The notes below the pieces were generated by a model, which ran no database searches, was not told the origin of the DNA, and was given only the letters and a program-made list of their open reading frames with translations. A program made the translations under genes and the position numbers. From Enterococcus songbeiensis (GTDB taxonomy: Bacteria > Bacillota > Bacilli > Lactobacillales > Enterococcaceae), in contig NZ_BJDS01000013.1 of the NCBI RefSeq assembly GCF_005405265.1, positions 19,382 through 83,381 of the forward strand: a stretch of DNA of 64,000 bases. Direction: 5' to 3'. Below are positions 24,965-34,328 of this stretch, one piece after another; the stretch's first letter is position 1; each line of letters begins with the position of its first letter.

Positions 24965-27433
24965 TTATTCGGTAGGACCTGTTGACAATTCCCAGGTAAT
25001 GGTTCCTTGATAGGTTTTGTCTACTTGTGCATCTGTGCCGCTGTTCACCTCTAAGAGTAAACCATCGTTAGGAAGAAAGTCAACGGGAATATCTCCCTTT
25101 TTTGAACCATCATTTTGATAGATTGGTGTACTCTGATCTTTCGGGATAAGAATATTTTTTCCCTCATGATTGAAATACAAATTAACCTGACTTAATTCTC
25201 TTCCTTCTGTATTTTTGAAAGGAGTAGATAGTTTCCCAGTAATCTGCCACGAAGCATCTGAACTTGGTAAACGGGTGTCCCGTACGGCAAATGAAAAATC
25301 ACCTTTTGCTTTGTAATATGCTGTTTGTGTTGGCAATAGAAGATCACTGCCAAAGGTAAAATCGGCGGGGGCATCTACCAAAGCTAATTCTTGCTTAGGA
25401 ATCTGGATCAGATTGGTATCTGTCTTGACTTCAGTAAAGGGTAATTTTGTTCCGTCAGATAACGCAATATTTCCTGATAATACAGCCGGTTTGGTCGGCA
25501 GATCGATGGCATTTGTCGTTGCAGTAATCGGATTTATTTTATATTTATAGGTGATCGTCACTTTATCTCCAGCTTTTGCTAAATATTGTGTAGGTATACT
25601 GATTCCATTTTGGATATCATCATCAGGAATCACCGTCCCATTCAGCGACAAACTTCCCTTTTCATAGGTAACATTTTCCGGAAGCGCAACGCTTACTTTT
25701 TTATCTGCTAAAGAATCCCCCATTTTATCTAAGGTAAACGTACTATTTTCTTGAACAATGTCCCCAGCCAAAGCAATCAAAGGTTTTCCAGTCTCTGGCG
25801 TTCGACTAAGATTTTTCAAATAACTTTCTTTAGAAATCGCTGGAAAACCAGCCACCGTGATGGCTTTCAAATTAGAGATACCCGTTTGTTCTGACTGCCA
25901 TTTATAGGCAAGATTTGGATAAGCTTTTGAAAGGGTATCGTCAATCAATTTGTAGTCAAAATAATATTGACCGGAAGCAAGCGCCGGCAGTGTTGTGGTT
26001 GCTGAATTATCACCACCATTATTTGTTGAAATCGTTTGAAATAATTTGTCTTCAAAAGTCCCCACTAATTTTTGTGTTGTTTTATTGTACAGCCGGTAAT
26101 GAATGGCCCCTGCTGTTAAATCGCTCGCTCGCCAGACCGCGTTCACTTGATAGGGGGTACTAGTAAGTAATTTTCCCCATTGGCTATCTGGTTCCAAGTT
26201 TGTTGGCTTGACTGTGCCATCTACAGCATATTTTTCAAGTACCTTTAAGGTGACAGGTGACAACGCAGTTCCCCCGGCATCTTTTCCTGTATATAAAATA
26301 CTTGTTTGCTGATTCAATCCGAGTGTTTGTGTCGGCGTATGGGTCAATGTTGCCCCAGTCGTTTCATTCTTTCCAGTAAAAAAATTCACCACTCGATTAA
26401 AACGATTTGTTGGTTGTTGAGCAAAACTTCCTTCTGAGAGTCCCATTGTCAAGGTTCGGTTGTTGGTTGTTCCAGGAAGATTCAGGTTGTTGCTGTCAAC
26501 ATACTCAGTTTTATCAGCAAAACTATTGTACTTATTCGTCGTATCCCATGGAGAGATGTAGCTGTTCCAAGTTGGTAATTGGAAAGTTGATGTTTTTGCG
26601 TATGCTGCCGGATTCATTGCCCCATTCGTTAGTTTAGGATAAAACCGTCCACCTGGTGGAGAAATAATTGAATTGAATATACGATCTTGCACAACGTTAT
26701 TCGAATCATAGAAATCTACAGAAAAATCGGCTAGTTTTGTAGTAGAAGGTTGCAGTTTGCCTTTTGTTAGTACTTTGTTTGGGCTGATGTCATCTTTTTC
26801 GCCGCTTGCAGTCATCTTTGCAACATCGACGGTAATATCAAAAACAATCGGAATATTCCCAGCATTGAATCCAGGCTGAGTGATGATATTGAAAATTGAA
26901 CCTACAATATTTCCATTGTCCCATGAACCCATACCAAATCGCAGTGTATGGTTCCCTGCGGACATTAGACCACCTTCCGTTAGTTTAATATTTGCCCCAT
27001 TAATTTTTAAGTAAGCATTGTTCCAGTCGATTGCCTTTAAAACGTCCTCACTTGAAACATATTTAGGTAAATTGATGATCGCCACAAAAGCAAACCCTTG
27101 AGCAGGAATATTTATGACATCTAAATAGTTCGTCAATTCCACATGGCTTTCCCAATGAAACCCAATTTTTCCGCCCTTCCAAGGATCATTGGAGCCATCG
27201 TTTGTGTAGGTAACATTTAATTTGGGTAATTGATCGGCTCCAGTTAACTGCACAATTTTCCCTCCAGAAATACCACCGTTTGTACCATTTTTTGGTGTGA
27301 TATTTTCATACGTATCTGGATCATATTCACCCACTGCTTCGGCTTGTCTGCCTAATCCAATAGTTCCCACAGTAAGAAGCGCCACCAGAAGAAGAAGTTT
27401 AAAAAGATTAATCCCTTGACGTAATTTGTTCAT
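24965..27433 (-). CDS. Large WxL-domain surface protein (CscC-like), operon 1
   Basis: About 822 residues. A signal peptide precedes a cut near ...RQAEAVG. The body is a long beta-rich extracellular region. The C-terminal 120 residues form a WxL-type domain with a degenerate first motif (SWQITGKL) and a clear last motif TWELSTGP. There is no LPXTG and no membrane anchor, so binding to peptidoglycan via the WxL domain and the DUF916 partner is expected. ATG 27433 has AGGAGG nine bases upstream; a further in-frame ATG lacks an SD. It overlaps the small LPXTG gene by 26 bases. Ligand unknown. Confidence 0.8.
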   Translation of the reverse strand: MNKLRQGINLFKLLLLVALLTVGTIGLGRQAEAVGEYDPDTYENITPKNGTNGGISGGKIVQLTGADQLPKLNVTYTNDGSNDPWKGGKIGFHWESHVELTNYLDVINIPAQGFAFVAIINLPKYVSSEDVLKAIDWNNAYLKINGANIKLTEGGLMSAGNHTLRFGMGSWDNGNIVGSIFNIITQPGFNAGNIPIVFDITVDVAKMTASGEKDDISPNKVLTKGKLQPSTTKLADFSVDFYDSNNVVQDRIFNSIISPPGGRFYPKLTNGAMNPAAYAKTSTFQLPTWNSYISPWDTTNKYNSFADKTEYVDSNNLNLPGTTNNRTLTMGLSEGSFAQQPTNRFNRVVNFFTGKNETTGATLTHTPTQTLGLNQQTSILYTGKDAGGTALSPVTLKVLEKYAVDGTVKPTNLEPDSQWGKLLTSTPYQVNAVWRASDLTAGAIHYRLYNKTTQKLVGTFEDKLFQTISTNNGGDNSATTTLPALASGQYYFDYKLIDDTLSKAYPNLAYKWQSEQTGISNLKAITVAGFPAISKESYLKNLSRTPETGKPLIALAGDIVQENSTFTLDKMGDSLADKKVSVALPENVTYEKGSLSLNGTVIPDDDIQNGISIPTQYLAKAGDKVTITYKYKINPITATTNAIDLPTKPAVLSGNIALSDGTKLPFTEVKTDTNLIQIPKQELALVDAPADFTFGSDLLLPTQTAYYKAKGDFSFAVRDTRLPSSDASWQITGKLSTPFKNTEGRELSQVNLYFNHEGKNILIPKDQSTPIYQNDGSKKGDIPVDFLPNDGLLLEVNSGTDAQVDKTYQGTITWELSTGPTE

Positions 27434-27740
27434 CCTCTTCTTCCTCCTTTCGCCGTTTCCAGATAAGAATCCATACAAGAAGAATCAATTCGCTCCCGAT
27501 AATCATGTAAAGAAAGCTAATTGGTTTTTCATTGGTTTTTGGTAATGTTTGATTTGCCGGTTTCTTGATGGGAGGATTTGTTGCTTGTCCTCCCCCATTA
27601 GTCGGTGGATTAGGTGTCGGTGTGCGGTCATAAAAAACAATGGACGCATTACTGGCAGCATCTTCGCTTGCATAGGCCGGCTGCCACCCGCTAAACAATA
27701 AACCAACGCTCAATCCCCCCAATAAAAGCCATTTTTTCAC
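27408..27740 (-). CDS. Small LPXTG-like wall-anchored protein (CscD-like), operon 1
   Basis: About 110 residues: signal peptide, short Pro/Asn/Gly-rich mature part (PTPNPPTNGGGQ), sortase motif LPKTNE, hydrophobic helix and the charged tail KRRKEEEEDEQ. LPKTN in place of LPXTG is a variant sortase signal. Start GTG 27740, with GAGGTGA before it; the longer upstream frame has no SD. Small LPXTG proteins are a standard member of csc-type WxL operons. Confidence 0.85.
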   Translation of the reverse strand: MKKWLLLGGLSVGLLFSGWQPAYASEDAASNASIVFYDRTPTPNPPTNGGGQATNPPIKKPANQTLPKTNEKPISFLYMIIGSELILLVWILIWKRRKEEEEDEQITSRD

Positions 27741-27750
27741 TACAATCACC

Positions 27751-28785
27751 TCATTCCTCTGATTCTTTTCCCTTCCGTTTTTTCCAAACAATAAATAGTA
27801 AAATAAACAAAAGCACTGCGAGAACGATCAACAGAATGTAAAGCCATGGGAAACTCTTTTCTTTCACTGCAAAGACAGAATTCTTGTTGACTTCTTCGGC
27901 TTCTGATTTTTTAATGGTAAAGTTTTGTGTGAAATGCCATTCATATTCCCCAGATTTTGCCACGATATCTGCGCGATATTTTCCTGGTTTTGCCCGATCA
28001 CCCGCTAAATCCAGATTCAAATGAAAGTTTGAGCTTGGGGCCACTAAAAATTCATTGGAGGTATTTTCAATATACAGTTGATCTTCATAATAAATTTTAC
28101 TAGTAAAAATCAAGCTACTGATAATCGTCGGTTGGGGATTTTGGAAAAACAATTGGACGGTTGGGCTGGCATTGACAGCCACTAAATCGCCAGACAAGAG
28201 TTTCAAATCCGGCTCTATTTTTTCCTTACTCTCCTGCAATACGATAGCAAGATTATAAGCAATACGATTTTTTATTTGTACGCCATTTTCATCAGAGGAT
28301 TTTTCTTCATTTTCCTCCTTAGGAATCACGTGAATTCCCGCAAGTACCCGTCCTTTAAATTCATCCGTAGGAATCTTTATTTTGATTGGTACAGTTATTG
28401 TGGCTTTTCCTGCCACTTCATATTCTTTTTTCTCAATAGTAACGACTTCCCGTACATCAAACGGAAGGCTCTCATCCAATCGAGGTTTTTCTTGCCCATA
28501 ATCGATAGTACCACCATCACTTGTAACGGCTGGATTGATCGAAACTTCAAAAGTTCGTGCTTTCTCCGCAGAATTAGTCAGCTCAATTGCTACTGTCTGC
28601 TCTTGTTTAGGAGTCACCAACAAATCAAAATAACCGATTGCTTTGTCTAATTGATTCTCTGGAAAAACTGGTTTCACACCAAAATCCCCCGAAGCATCGG
28701 CGGCGTGACTGATTATCGGAAACCCGAAAAACATCCCTAAAACAGTAAAAAATACAAAGAGCAATCGTTTTCTTTGATTCACCAT
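27751..28785 (-). CDS. DUF916/DUF3324 WxL-interacting membrane protein (CscA-like), operon 1
   Basis: 344 residues. Signal peptide to ...SHAADA, then a DUF916 domain starting [19 protein letters not shown] with YFDLLV, then a DUF3324 domain (about 180-300) with the [10 protein letters not shown] and [12 protein letters not shown] segments, a C-terminal membrane helix and a [10 protein letters not shown] tail. These domains (also named WxLIP) bind peptidoglycan and WxL proteins. It is encoded 61 bases after the first WxL gene and 10 bases before the LPXTG gene. Confidence 0.92.
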   Translation of the reverse strand: MVNQRKRLLFVFFTVLGMFFGFPIISHAADASGDFGVKPVFPENQLDKAIGYFDLLVTPKQEQTVAIELTNSAEKARTFEVSINPAVTSDGGTIDYGQEKPRLDESLPFDVREVVTIEKKEYEVAGKATITVPIKIKIPTDEFKGRVLAGIHVIPKEENEEKSSDENGVQIKNRIAYNLAIVLQESKEKIEPDLKLLSGDLVAVNASPTVQLFFQNPQPTIISSLIFTSKIYYEDQLYIENTSNEFLVAPSSNFHLNLDLAGDRAKPGKYRADIVAKSGEYEWHFTQNFTIKKSEAEEVNKNSVFAVKEKSFPWLYILLIVLAVLLFILLFIVWKKRKGKESEE

Positions 28786-28846
28786 TGACCACTATCCTTT
28801 CAAAAGGGGAGCGGATTATGCTCCCCACATTTTCAAATTATTACTT

Positions 28847-29530
28847 TTACAGTGCTGGTCCTGCTGTCAAATCCCAAGTCAGATCAGCCGTAAATGTTCC
28901 TGTAGCAGCTTCTGGAACCGTTAGTGTGATATTTGCTGGGTCATAAACAGAAAGCCAGGTTCCAAGACCTTGGTCCTTAGAAGCTGTAAAAATCGCAGAG
29001 GCAGAATCAGTACTGTCTAATTTGGAAACAGCTTTATTTGTAGGACTTGTAGCTGCATTTGTAGGAACAGTTTTAATAACAGATGTACCAAAATTCAGTT
29101 CTGCACCCTCTAGTTTTTGCTCACCATTTTTAAAATCTGATACTGAAACAGTCACATTCCATCCTTGAGCTTGTCCATCAGTACCAACACCGCGACGATC
29201 CGAAACTTGAATGTAGGGGGTATCATTTTGTGTCGCATCAACAGAATAACTTTTTGTTCCACTTTCAATCTCATGTGAGCCAAATGGCAGATTAGGAACA
29301 ACATCCAAGGTCAATGGTCCCGCTTGACCGGTTCCTGGATTTTCAGGATCAACCGGATCAACTGGCTTTGTCGGGTCGGTTGGATCAACTGGATCAACAC
29401 TCCCTGTTGGTTCAGTAAATGTGATATCACCTTTTGTTGTCGCTGGTTCTGCAGCAAATGCTGGTGTAGCTGCCAAACCGCTAAGTACTACTGTTGAAAG
29501 TAACAATGTGCCAATAATTTTCTTTTTCAT
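28847..29530 (-). CDS. WxL-domain cell surface protein (CscB-like), operon 1
   Basis: 227 residues. Signal peptide ending at AFAAEP, a Pro/Asp-rich repeat of about VDPVDPTDPTKP near residues 45-65, then a complete WxL domain beginning LTLDVVPNLPFGS. First motif GWNVTVS, second motif TWDLTAG near the C-terminus. WxL domains bind peptidoglycan without covalent link. First gene of operon 1, with SD AAGGAGAG before ATG 29530. A -10-like TATACT lies about 40 bases upstream on the minus strand, with no convincing -35. Confidence 0.93.
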   Translation of the reverse strand: MKKKIIGTLLLSTVVLSGLAATPAFAAEPATTKGDITFTEPTGSVDPVDPTDPTKPVDPVDPENPGTGQAGPLTLDVVPNLPFGSHEIESGTKSYSVDATQNDTPYIQVSDRRGVGTDGQAQGWNVTVSVSDFKNGEQKLEGAELNFGTSVIKTVPTNAATSPTNKAVSKLDSTDSASAIFTASKDQGLGTWLSVYDPANITLTVPEAATGTFTADLTWDLTAGPAL

Positions 29531-29624
29531 GATAATCTCTCCTTTGTTTTTTGTACCTTTAGTATAAATGGAAAGGTTCTCAAAAAATCATCATCTTTTC
29601 ACAGAGCGACAGGAGTTTTTGAGC

Positions 29625-29662
29625 AAAAAAAGAAACGACCCACTAAAAAAGCGGGTCGTTTC
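29625..29662 (-). terminator. Terminator of the ccrZ-trmB unit
   Basis: GAAACGACCC (29632-29641) pairs with GGGTCGTTTC (29653-29662). On the minus strand seven Ts follow. Confidence 0.88.
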
Positions 29663-29709
29663 CATCTTTATTTATTTCAAAAAAAGCTTAGCAAGTAGTA
29701 TAGCCAAAT

Positions 29710-30372
29710 TTATTCTGGCAAGTGTTTCCGCTTATCCGCAAACCGAGCCTCCACCCGATAGATTCGTTGCCCTCGTGAGGAAAATTTTTCTTCGTATTCG
29801 GTCATAATATTTCCTTCATAGGTACTGTGATGCAAATCAAGCCAGACTTGTTGCAGAGTCATACCATATTTTGAAAAGCTGGCTAAGGAGTATTCAAATA
29901 AGCCTTGGTTATCTGTTTTAAAATGGATTTCTCCTTTAGGACGGAGAATTTTTTCGTCCACTGCCAAAAAGCCGGCAGAAGTCAAACGGCGTTTTTCGTG
30001 GCGGGTTTTTGGCCAAGGATCAGAAAAATTCAAATAGATCTGATCGACTTCACTATCTGCAAAATAATCTGTCAAGGCCGAACCATCAACATGCAAGAGC
30101 TGTACATTCGCTAGTTCCTTTTCAAGGACCTTATCCAACGCAAAGGAAACCACGCTGACTTGCATTTCTACACCGATATAATTAATTTGAGGATTGGTTC
30201 GTGCCATTTCCGTGATGAACCGTCCTTTTCCCATACCAATCTCAATATGGATCGGGTGATCGTTGCCAAAGCGTTCCTGCCACTTGCCTTTCCATGCAGT
30301 CGGTTCAGCAACCACGATTTCTGGATGTGCTGCCAGCATTTCCTCTGCTCCGTTACGTTTTCTTACTCTCAT
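29710..30372 (-). CDS. trmB: tRNA (guanine-N7-)-methyltransferase
   Basis: 220 residues. Makes m7G46 in the tRNA variable loop with S-adenosylmethionine. SAM-binding [11 protein letters not shown] near residue 43 and the TrmB catalytic segment [16 protein letters not shown] near residue 115; C-terminal [16 protein letters not shown] binds tRNA. SD GAGGAAA precedes ATG 30372. It follows the ccrZ-like gene by 46 bases, an order also known in streptococci. Confidence 0.97.
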   Translation of the reverse strand: MRVRKRNGAEEMLAAHPEIVVAEPTAWKGKWQERFGNDHPIHIEIGMGKGRFITEMARTNPQINYIGVEMQVSVVSFALDKVLEKELANVQLLHVDGSALTDYFADSEVDQIYLNFSDPWPKTRHEKRRLTSAGFLAVDEKILRPKGEIHFKTDNQGLFEYSLASFSKYGMTLQQVWLDLHHSTYEGNIMTEYEEKFSSRGQRIYRVEARFADKRKHLPE

Positions 30373-30418
30373 AATTTCCTCGCTTTCTCCAATAGAAAAG
30401 CTGAAGGCTTCCCTTCAG

Positions 30419-31198
30419 CTATCCGCTAAATACTCGTTTTAATTGCAAAATTTCTTCATTCATCGTTTTGTATTCGCCACGATGATAATATTTTTTTATT
30501 TCCTGTAAAATCGACATCAACGCGTACCAATACACCCGCTCTAAATTATCTGAAGTCGCTTGTACCCCATAACTGATCAACCAATGGCTCCATGACGAAA
30601 TCGGCAAATAATGTCCTAAAATCGTACCGATATCCACCGCAGGGTCCGCAAACATAATCGAATCCCAGTCTACAAGATACAAATAGTGCTGACACACCAA
30701 CCAATTTCGATAATTGACATCTCCATGCACCACGGCTTTTCGTTCAGGATAAAAGGTTGGAATATTTTTTTGCAGATATTCGATGACCAATTTTAAAAAA
30801 CGATTTTGTAAAATCGCCGACGGTAGATCCGCTTCATAATTTTCCAACATCATCTTTGGGGTAATTACCCGGCTATCGATTCGTTCTAGCATTTGCTTCA
30901 ATGATTTTGAATGATGCAACTGATACAAGACATCCATTACATCGTTTCGCTGCCCGATTTCTTCCGGATCAAGGATATGCCCTTCCAACCACTCTTGAGC
31001 AGTCAGCGTGTCCCCGTTCCCCGTTCGTTTTGTCCAAACTAATTTGGGAGTAATGCCTTCTCTGGATAGAGCAGCCAGCATCGGGGTGGTATTTCGTTTG
31101 ATAAAGACTTTTTCTTTTTTTCGCAAACCGACATACGCTTTGCCGGTATCCCCTTTGATTGGGCGCATACGCCATTCATGGTCCAACTGAATTTCCAT
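30419..31198 (-). CDS. ccrZ: CcrZ/YtmP-like phosphotransferase family protein
   Basis: About 259 residues with an aminoglycoside/choline-kinase-like fold. The catalytic loop is VVHGDVNYRNWL near residue 163 and the metal site LVDWDS near residue 185. In Streptococcus pneumoniae the homologue CcrZ couples division to replication initiation and its gene lies beside trmB, as here. ATG 31198 has AAAGGAAG at eight bases; the longer frame lacks an SD. Assignment rests on family features and neighbour order; other YtmP-type kinases remain possible. Confidence 0.82.
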   Translation of the reverse strand: MEIQLDHEWRMRPIKGDTGKAYVGLRKKEKVFIKRNTTPMLAALSREGITPKLVWTKRTGNGDTLTAQEWLEGHILDPEEIGQRNDVMDVLYQLHHSKSLKQMLERIDSRVITPKMMLENYEADLPSAILQNRFLKLVIEYLQKNIPTFYPERKAVVHGDVNYRNWLVCQHYLYLVDWDSIMFADPAVDIGTILGHYLPISSWSHWLISYGVQATSDNLERVYWYALMSILQEIKKYYHRGEYKTMNEEILQLKRVFSG

Positions 31199-31326
31199 CC
31201 GAGTCTTCCTTTCAACATTCTCCACAGTACCATTTATTCTAGCGGCTCAACAGGCACTCGTCAAGCGGATATACGTTCGTTTTTTCAAAGAAACGCTGGA
31301 TAAATCAAGTTTCTTGCGAAGTTTTT

Positions 31327-32538
31327 CTACTTTTCATTCATTTTTTTCAAACGTGACGGCAAATACAAATAAATAAAGCCCCCTACAACAAGTCCATAGC
31401 CCAAAATAATGATTCCTCGATCGCCCCATGTTGGCAGACGAAAAGCAGCGACACCAGCAAAAACAACAGCGGCAAAAATCAAAAGTACCAGTAACAACCG
31501 CTGCAAAGCGATACTCTGCTGTTTGGCAGAAACTGGATACAGATGGGTCAAAACCATATAACGAAATTGCGTGTACAAAGGCATTAATTGAAAACCAATC
31601 AGATACAAAAAGAGGCCTCCAATTCCCAAACTAAACCATCGATCGTGAATGAAATATAGCAACAATCCACCGATCAAGACCAAACGCATGTATAAACCGC
31701 TGTATTCGGAGCCGCGAACCATTCGGCGGGCATACAGATAAAGATACGTATTTTCCTGTTTTGCAGTGATTTTTTTCAACAAACCGTCCAGATACTTCCG
31801 CCGTTTGACACTTGCAGTGATTTCCGGCACATCCGTAAATAAATTAATAAACTGATAGATACGGTGCAAACGATTGGTTTCTGATTGAATCATTTTTTCC
31901 CAATGTAAGGTCAAGGTCGGCTGCTGCCACAAGAAATAGTGATATCCCCCTGCCACAACCAGACTGCCCAGCAGACCAATGATTGGTGAGAGATACAGAC
32001 TCGTCGCCAACAAAGCACCACTAAGCAGCAACCACGGCCAATAATAGCGATGCGTTTTGCTTTCAAAAAATAAACTGTACCGTTGCCAGTACAAATGAGC
32101 AATTTTCAACAGCCAGAGTGTTGGTAGAATCAAAAAAAATTCTCCAAAGGATGCGCCCGTCGCTACCACAGCAAGGGGCATCGTAATTCCGGCAATCAAT
32201 CCAATCACCACAAAGGGTAAAAAGCAGGAATAGCGCAAACCTTGTTGCAGGTATCCTCGCATCTGTTTTTCCTTTGGCAATAAAAACACCAGATCAGCGG
32301 CTTTCGTTAAACTGACAAACTTACCAAAATGCAAAACAATCAGCCAGACAAGTAAGACCAGTAAGCCAAAAATTTTTGACTGTTTTGGCAAAGTTTTCAA
32401 TAAATCAGAATAATATAACCCTAATCCTCCCAATAAAAAGGTACAGACTAAGACAAAATGATCGTTAAAGACATACCGCAGATACTTCATCATTTGTTTT
32501 TGGTGCAACTGCAGCCGTTTTTGAAATAAATCAGACAT
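31327..32538 (-). CDS. ecsB: ABC transporter permease EcsB
   Basis: 403 residues with about eight to ten membrane segments in pairs, typical of EcsB. It starts LFQKRLQLHQKQMMKYLRYV. In Bacillus, EcsAB affects secretion, competence and intramembrane proteolysis by RasP; it probably exports peptide fragments. It overlaps ecsA by eight bases, so the two are translationally coupled. Confidence 0.92.
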   Translation of the reverse strand: MSDLFQKRLQLHQKQMMKYLRYVFNDHFVLVCTFLLGGLGLYYSDLLKTLPKQSKIFGLLVLLVWLIVLHFGKFVSLTKAADLVFLLPKEKQMRGYLQQGLRYSCFLPFVVIGLIAGITMPLAVVATGASFGEFFLILPTLWLLKIAHLYWQRYSLFFESKTHRYYWPWLLLSGALLATSLYLSPIIGLLGSLVVAGGYHYFLWQQPTLTLHWEKMIQSETNRLHRIYQFINLFTDVPEITASVKRRKYLDGLLKKITAKQENTYLYLYARRMVRGSEYSGLYMRLVLIGGLLLYFIHDRWFSLGIGGLFLYLIGFQLMPLYTQFRYMVLTHLYPVSAKQQSIALQRLLLVLLIFAAVVFAGVAAFRLPTWGDRGIIILGYGLVVGGFIYLYLPSRLKKMNEK

Positions 32539-33274
32539 CGGCAGCCACCTGCTCTTTGGTCAATGCAATATAGATTTCGTCCAGTGATGCATCATAAAGT
32601 TGAAATTCATTTCGCAATTCCTCAATCGTTCCTTGCGCACGAATTTTCCCATTGTGCAGTACAACAAACCGGTCACAATATTTTTCAGCGGTCGCCAAAA
32701 TATGTGTAGACATCAAAATCGATGCGCCTGCTTTCTTCATTTGATCCATCAGTTCCAATAACGCATGGATTGCCAACGGGTCTAAACCTAAAAAAGGTTC
32801 ATCAATGATATACAGACTAGGTTCAATCAAAAAAGCACATAAAACCATCACCTTTTGCTTCATTCCTTTAGAAAAATTAGCCGGAAACCAATCCAACTTA
32901 TTTTCTAAACGAAACGTCTTCAATAAACTTTCCGCCCGACGAAAGGCTTCTTCTTGGGGAATATCATAAGCCATCGCCGTAATTTCAATGTGTTCCCGCA
33001 ACGTCAATTCTTCATATAACGAAGGGGTTTCCGGAATATAACCAATTTGTTTCCGATAAGCTTCCGGCTCTTTTTTTAACATCAGTCCATTTAAGGTGAT
33101 TGTACCTTTTTGCGGTTGCAATAAGCCGATAATTTCTTTAATGGTCGTACTTTTCCCAGCACCATTCAAACCAATCAAGCCCACTAATTCCCCATCATGG
33201 ATGGTAAAATCGATATCTTTTAAAACCGGCAGCTGACTGTAGCCTCCCGTTAAATTTCTCACTTCAAGTGTCAT
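32531..33274 (-). CDS. ecsA: ABC transporter ATPase EcsA
   Basis: 247 residues, one ABC ATPase domain: Walker A GLNGAGKSTT near residue 37, signature FSKGMKQK, Walker B LYIIDEPFLGLD and switch His in MSTHILA. SD CGGAGG lies before ATG 33274. A -10 TATAAT (33305-33310, minus strand) lies upstream, divergent from hit, the order known from Bacillus subtilis. Confidence 0.95.
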   Translation of the reverse strand: MTLEVRNLTGGYSQLPVLKDIDFTIHDGELVGLIGLNGAGKSTTIKEIIGLLQPQKGTITLNGLMLKKEPEAYRKQIGYIPETPSLYEELTLREHIEITAMAYDIPQEEAFRRAESLLKTFRLENKLDWFPANFSKGMKQKVMVLCAFLIEPSLYIIDEPFLGLDPLAIHALLELMDQMKKAGASILMSTHILATAEKYCDRFVVLHNGKIRAQGTIEELRNEFQLYDASLDEIYIALTKEQVAADV

Positions 33275-33353
33275 TCATTTTTTCCTCCGATTATTACTGT
33301 TCTCATTATACCAAAAATAGCCGGGAATTTTTGTGTTTTTCCTGCTTGTTTTC

Positions 33354-33381
33354 TTACAATCCTTAAAAGTTATGGTAAAGT
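33354..33381 (+). promoter_or_regulatory. Probable promoter of hit
   Basis: TTACAA (33354-33359) and TAAAGT (33376-33381) at 16 bases, 35 bases before the hit ATG. Confidence 0.5.
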
Positions 33382-33416
33382 AGGGCTAAGGAAAAATTTT
33401 GAAAGGATGACTTCCT

Positions 33417-33842
33417 ATGACAGACTGTATTTTTTGTAAAATAATCAATCAAGAAATTCCCAGCTACAAAGTATATGAAGACGACAAAGTGTATGCCTTT
33501 TTGGACCTTTCCCAAGTAACGGAAGGCCATACGTTGGTCGTTCCAAAAAAACACGTGACAGATATTTTTGACTATGATGAACCCTTGGCAGCAGAGGTTT
33601 TTAGCCGTATTCCCAAAATCGCCAAAGCAATTGAAAAAGCCTTTCCGGAAATCAAAGGAATGAACATTGTCAACAACAACAAGGAACTGGCCTATCAGTC
33701 GGTTTTCCATTCCCACTTTCATTTGATTCCCCGTTACAGCAAAGAAGATGATTTCTCGATGCATTTTGGCAATCACATGGATCAATACACACCGGAAGAA
33801 ATGACGGCTATTGCCGAAAAAATCAAAAAGCAGGTGAAATAA
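33417..33842 (+). CDS. hit: HIT family nucleotide-binding protein
   Basis: 141 residues. Histidine-triad hydrolase of nucleoside phosphoramidates and similar compounds; catalytic motif HSHFHLIPR near residue 100, N-terminal zinc-type CIFCKI. SD AAAGGATG before ATG 33417. Its stop is directly followed by the ATG of the YtxH-like gene, so the two are co-translated. Confidence 0.95.
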   Translation: MTDCIFCKIINQEIPSYKVYEDDKVYAFLDLSQVTEGHTLVVPKKHVTDIFDYDEPLAAEVFSRIPKIAKAIEKAFPEIKGMNIVNNNKELAYQSVFHSHFHLIPRYSKEDDFSMHFGNHMDQYTPEEMTAIAEKIKKQVK

Positions 33843-34217
33843 ATGCTGAAAAATTTTATTAAAGGACTTTTATTCGGCTCTTCTGTCGGCGCAGTAGGTG
33901 GTTTACTGTTGGCTCCCCGCAGCGGGAATGAAACCCGCAAAAAGCTGGCAAAAGAATTGGAAGAAGCCACCGATTCCACTCTTGAATTAAACGAAAGCCT
34001 GCAACATTTCCAACGGGCTGTAGTTGAAACCAAACGAACGGCAATGGAAACTTTACCGGTTTTACAAAATGCGCTGCAAAAAGATATCGAAGCATACAAA
34101 TTCCAAGCTGAACCGCGAATCAAGCAGATTCAACAGCAGGTAGCCAAGCTGAATGGTCATGTCACCCAATTCACAGAAACCCTGTCGGAACCATCTGAAT
34201 CAGGCGATAAAAAGTGA
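33843..34217 (+). CDS. YtxH-like small membrane-associated protein
   Basis: 124 residues. N-terminal hydrophobic glycine-rich helix (GLLFGSSVGAVGGLLLAPRSG) followed by ETRKKL, the YtxH/gas-vesicle-like signature, then a long charged helical tail. Function unknown. It corresponds in position to yhaH of Bacillus, between hit and prsA. It starts immediately after hit. Confidence 0.82.
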   Translation: MLKNFIKGLLFGSSVGAVGGLLLAPRSGNETRKKLAKELEEATDSTLELNESLQHFQRAVVETKRTAMETLPVLQNALQKDIEAYKFQAEPRIKQIQQQVAKLNGHVTQFTETLSEPSESGDKK

Positions 34218-34261
34218 TGAAAGTGTGAATTTTCTCGGAAACATCATTGGAATTCTACCAC

Positions 34262-34290
34262 TTCAAATTAGAGTGTGTTATAGTTATACT
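34262..34290 (+). promoter_or_regulatory. Promoter of prsA
   Basis: TTCAAA (34262-34267) and TATACT (34285-34290) at 17 bases. Confidence 0.65.
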
Positions 34291-34328
34291 TGTGAAAAAT
34301 TTAAGTAGATTACAGGAGTGCTAAACGA

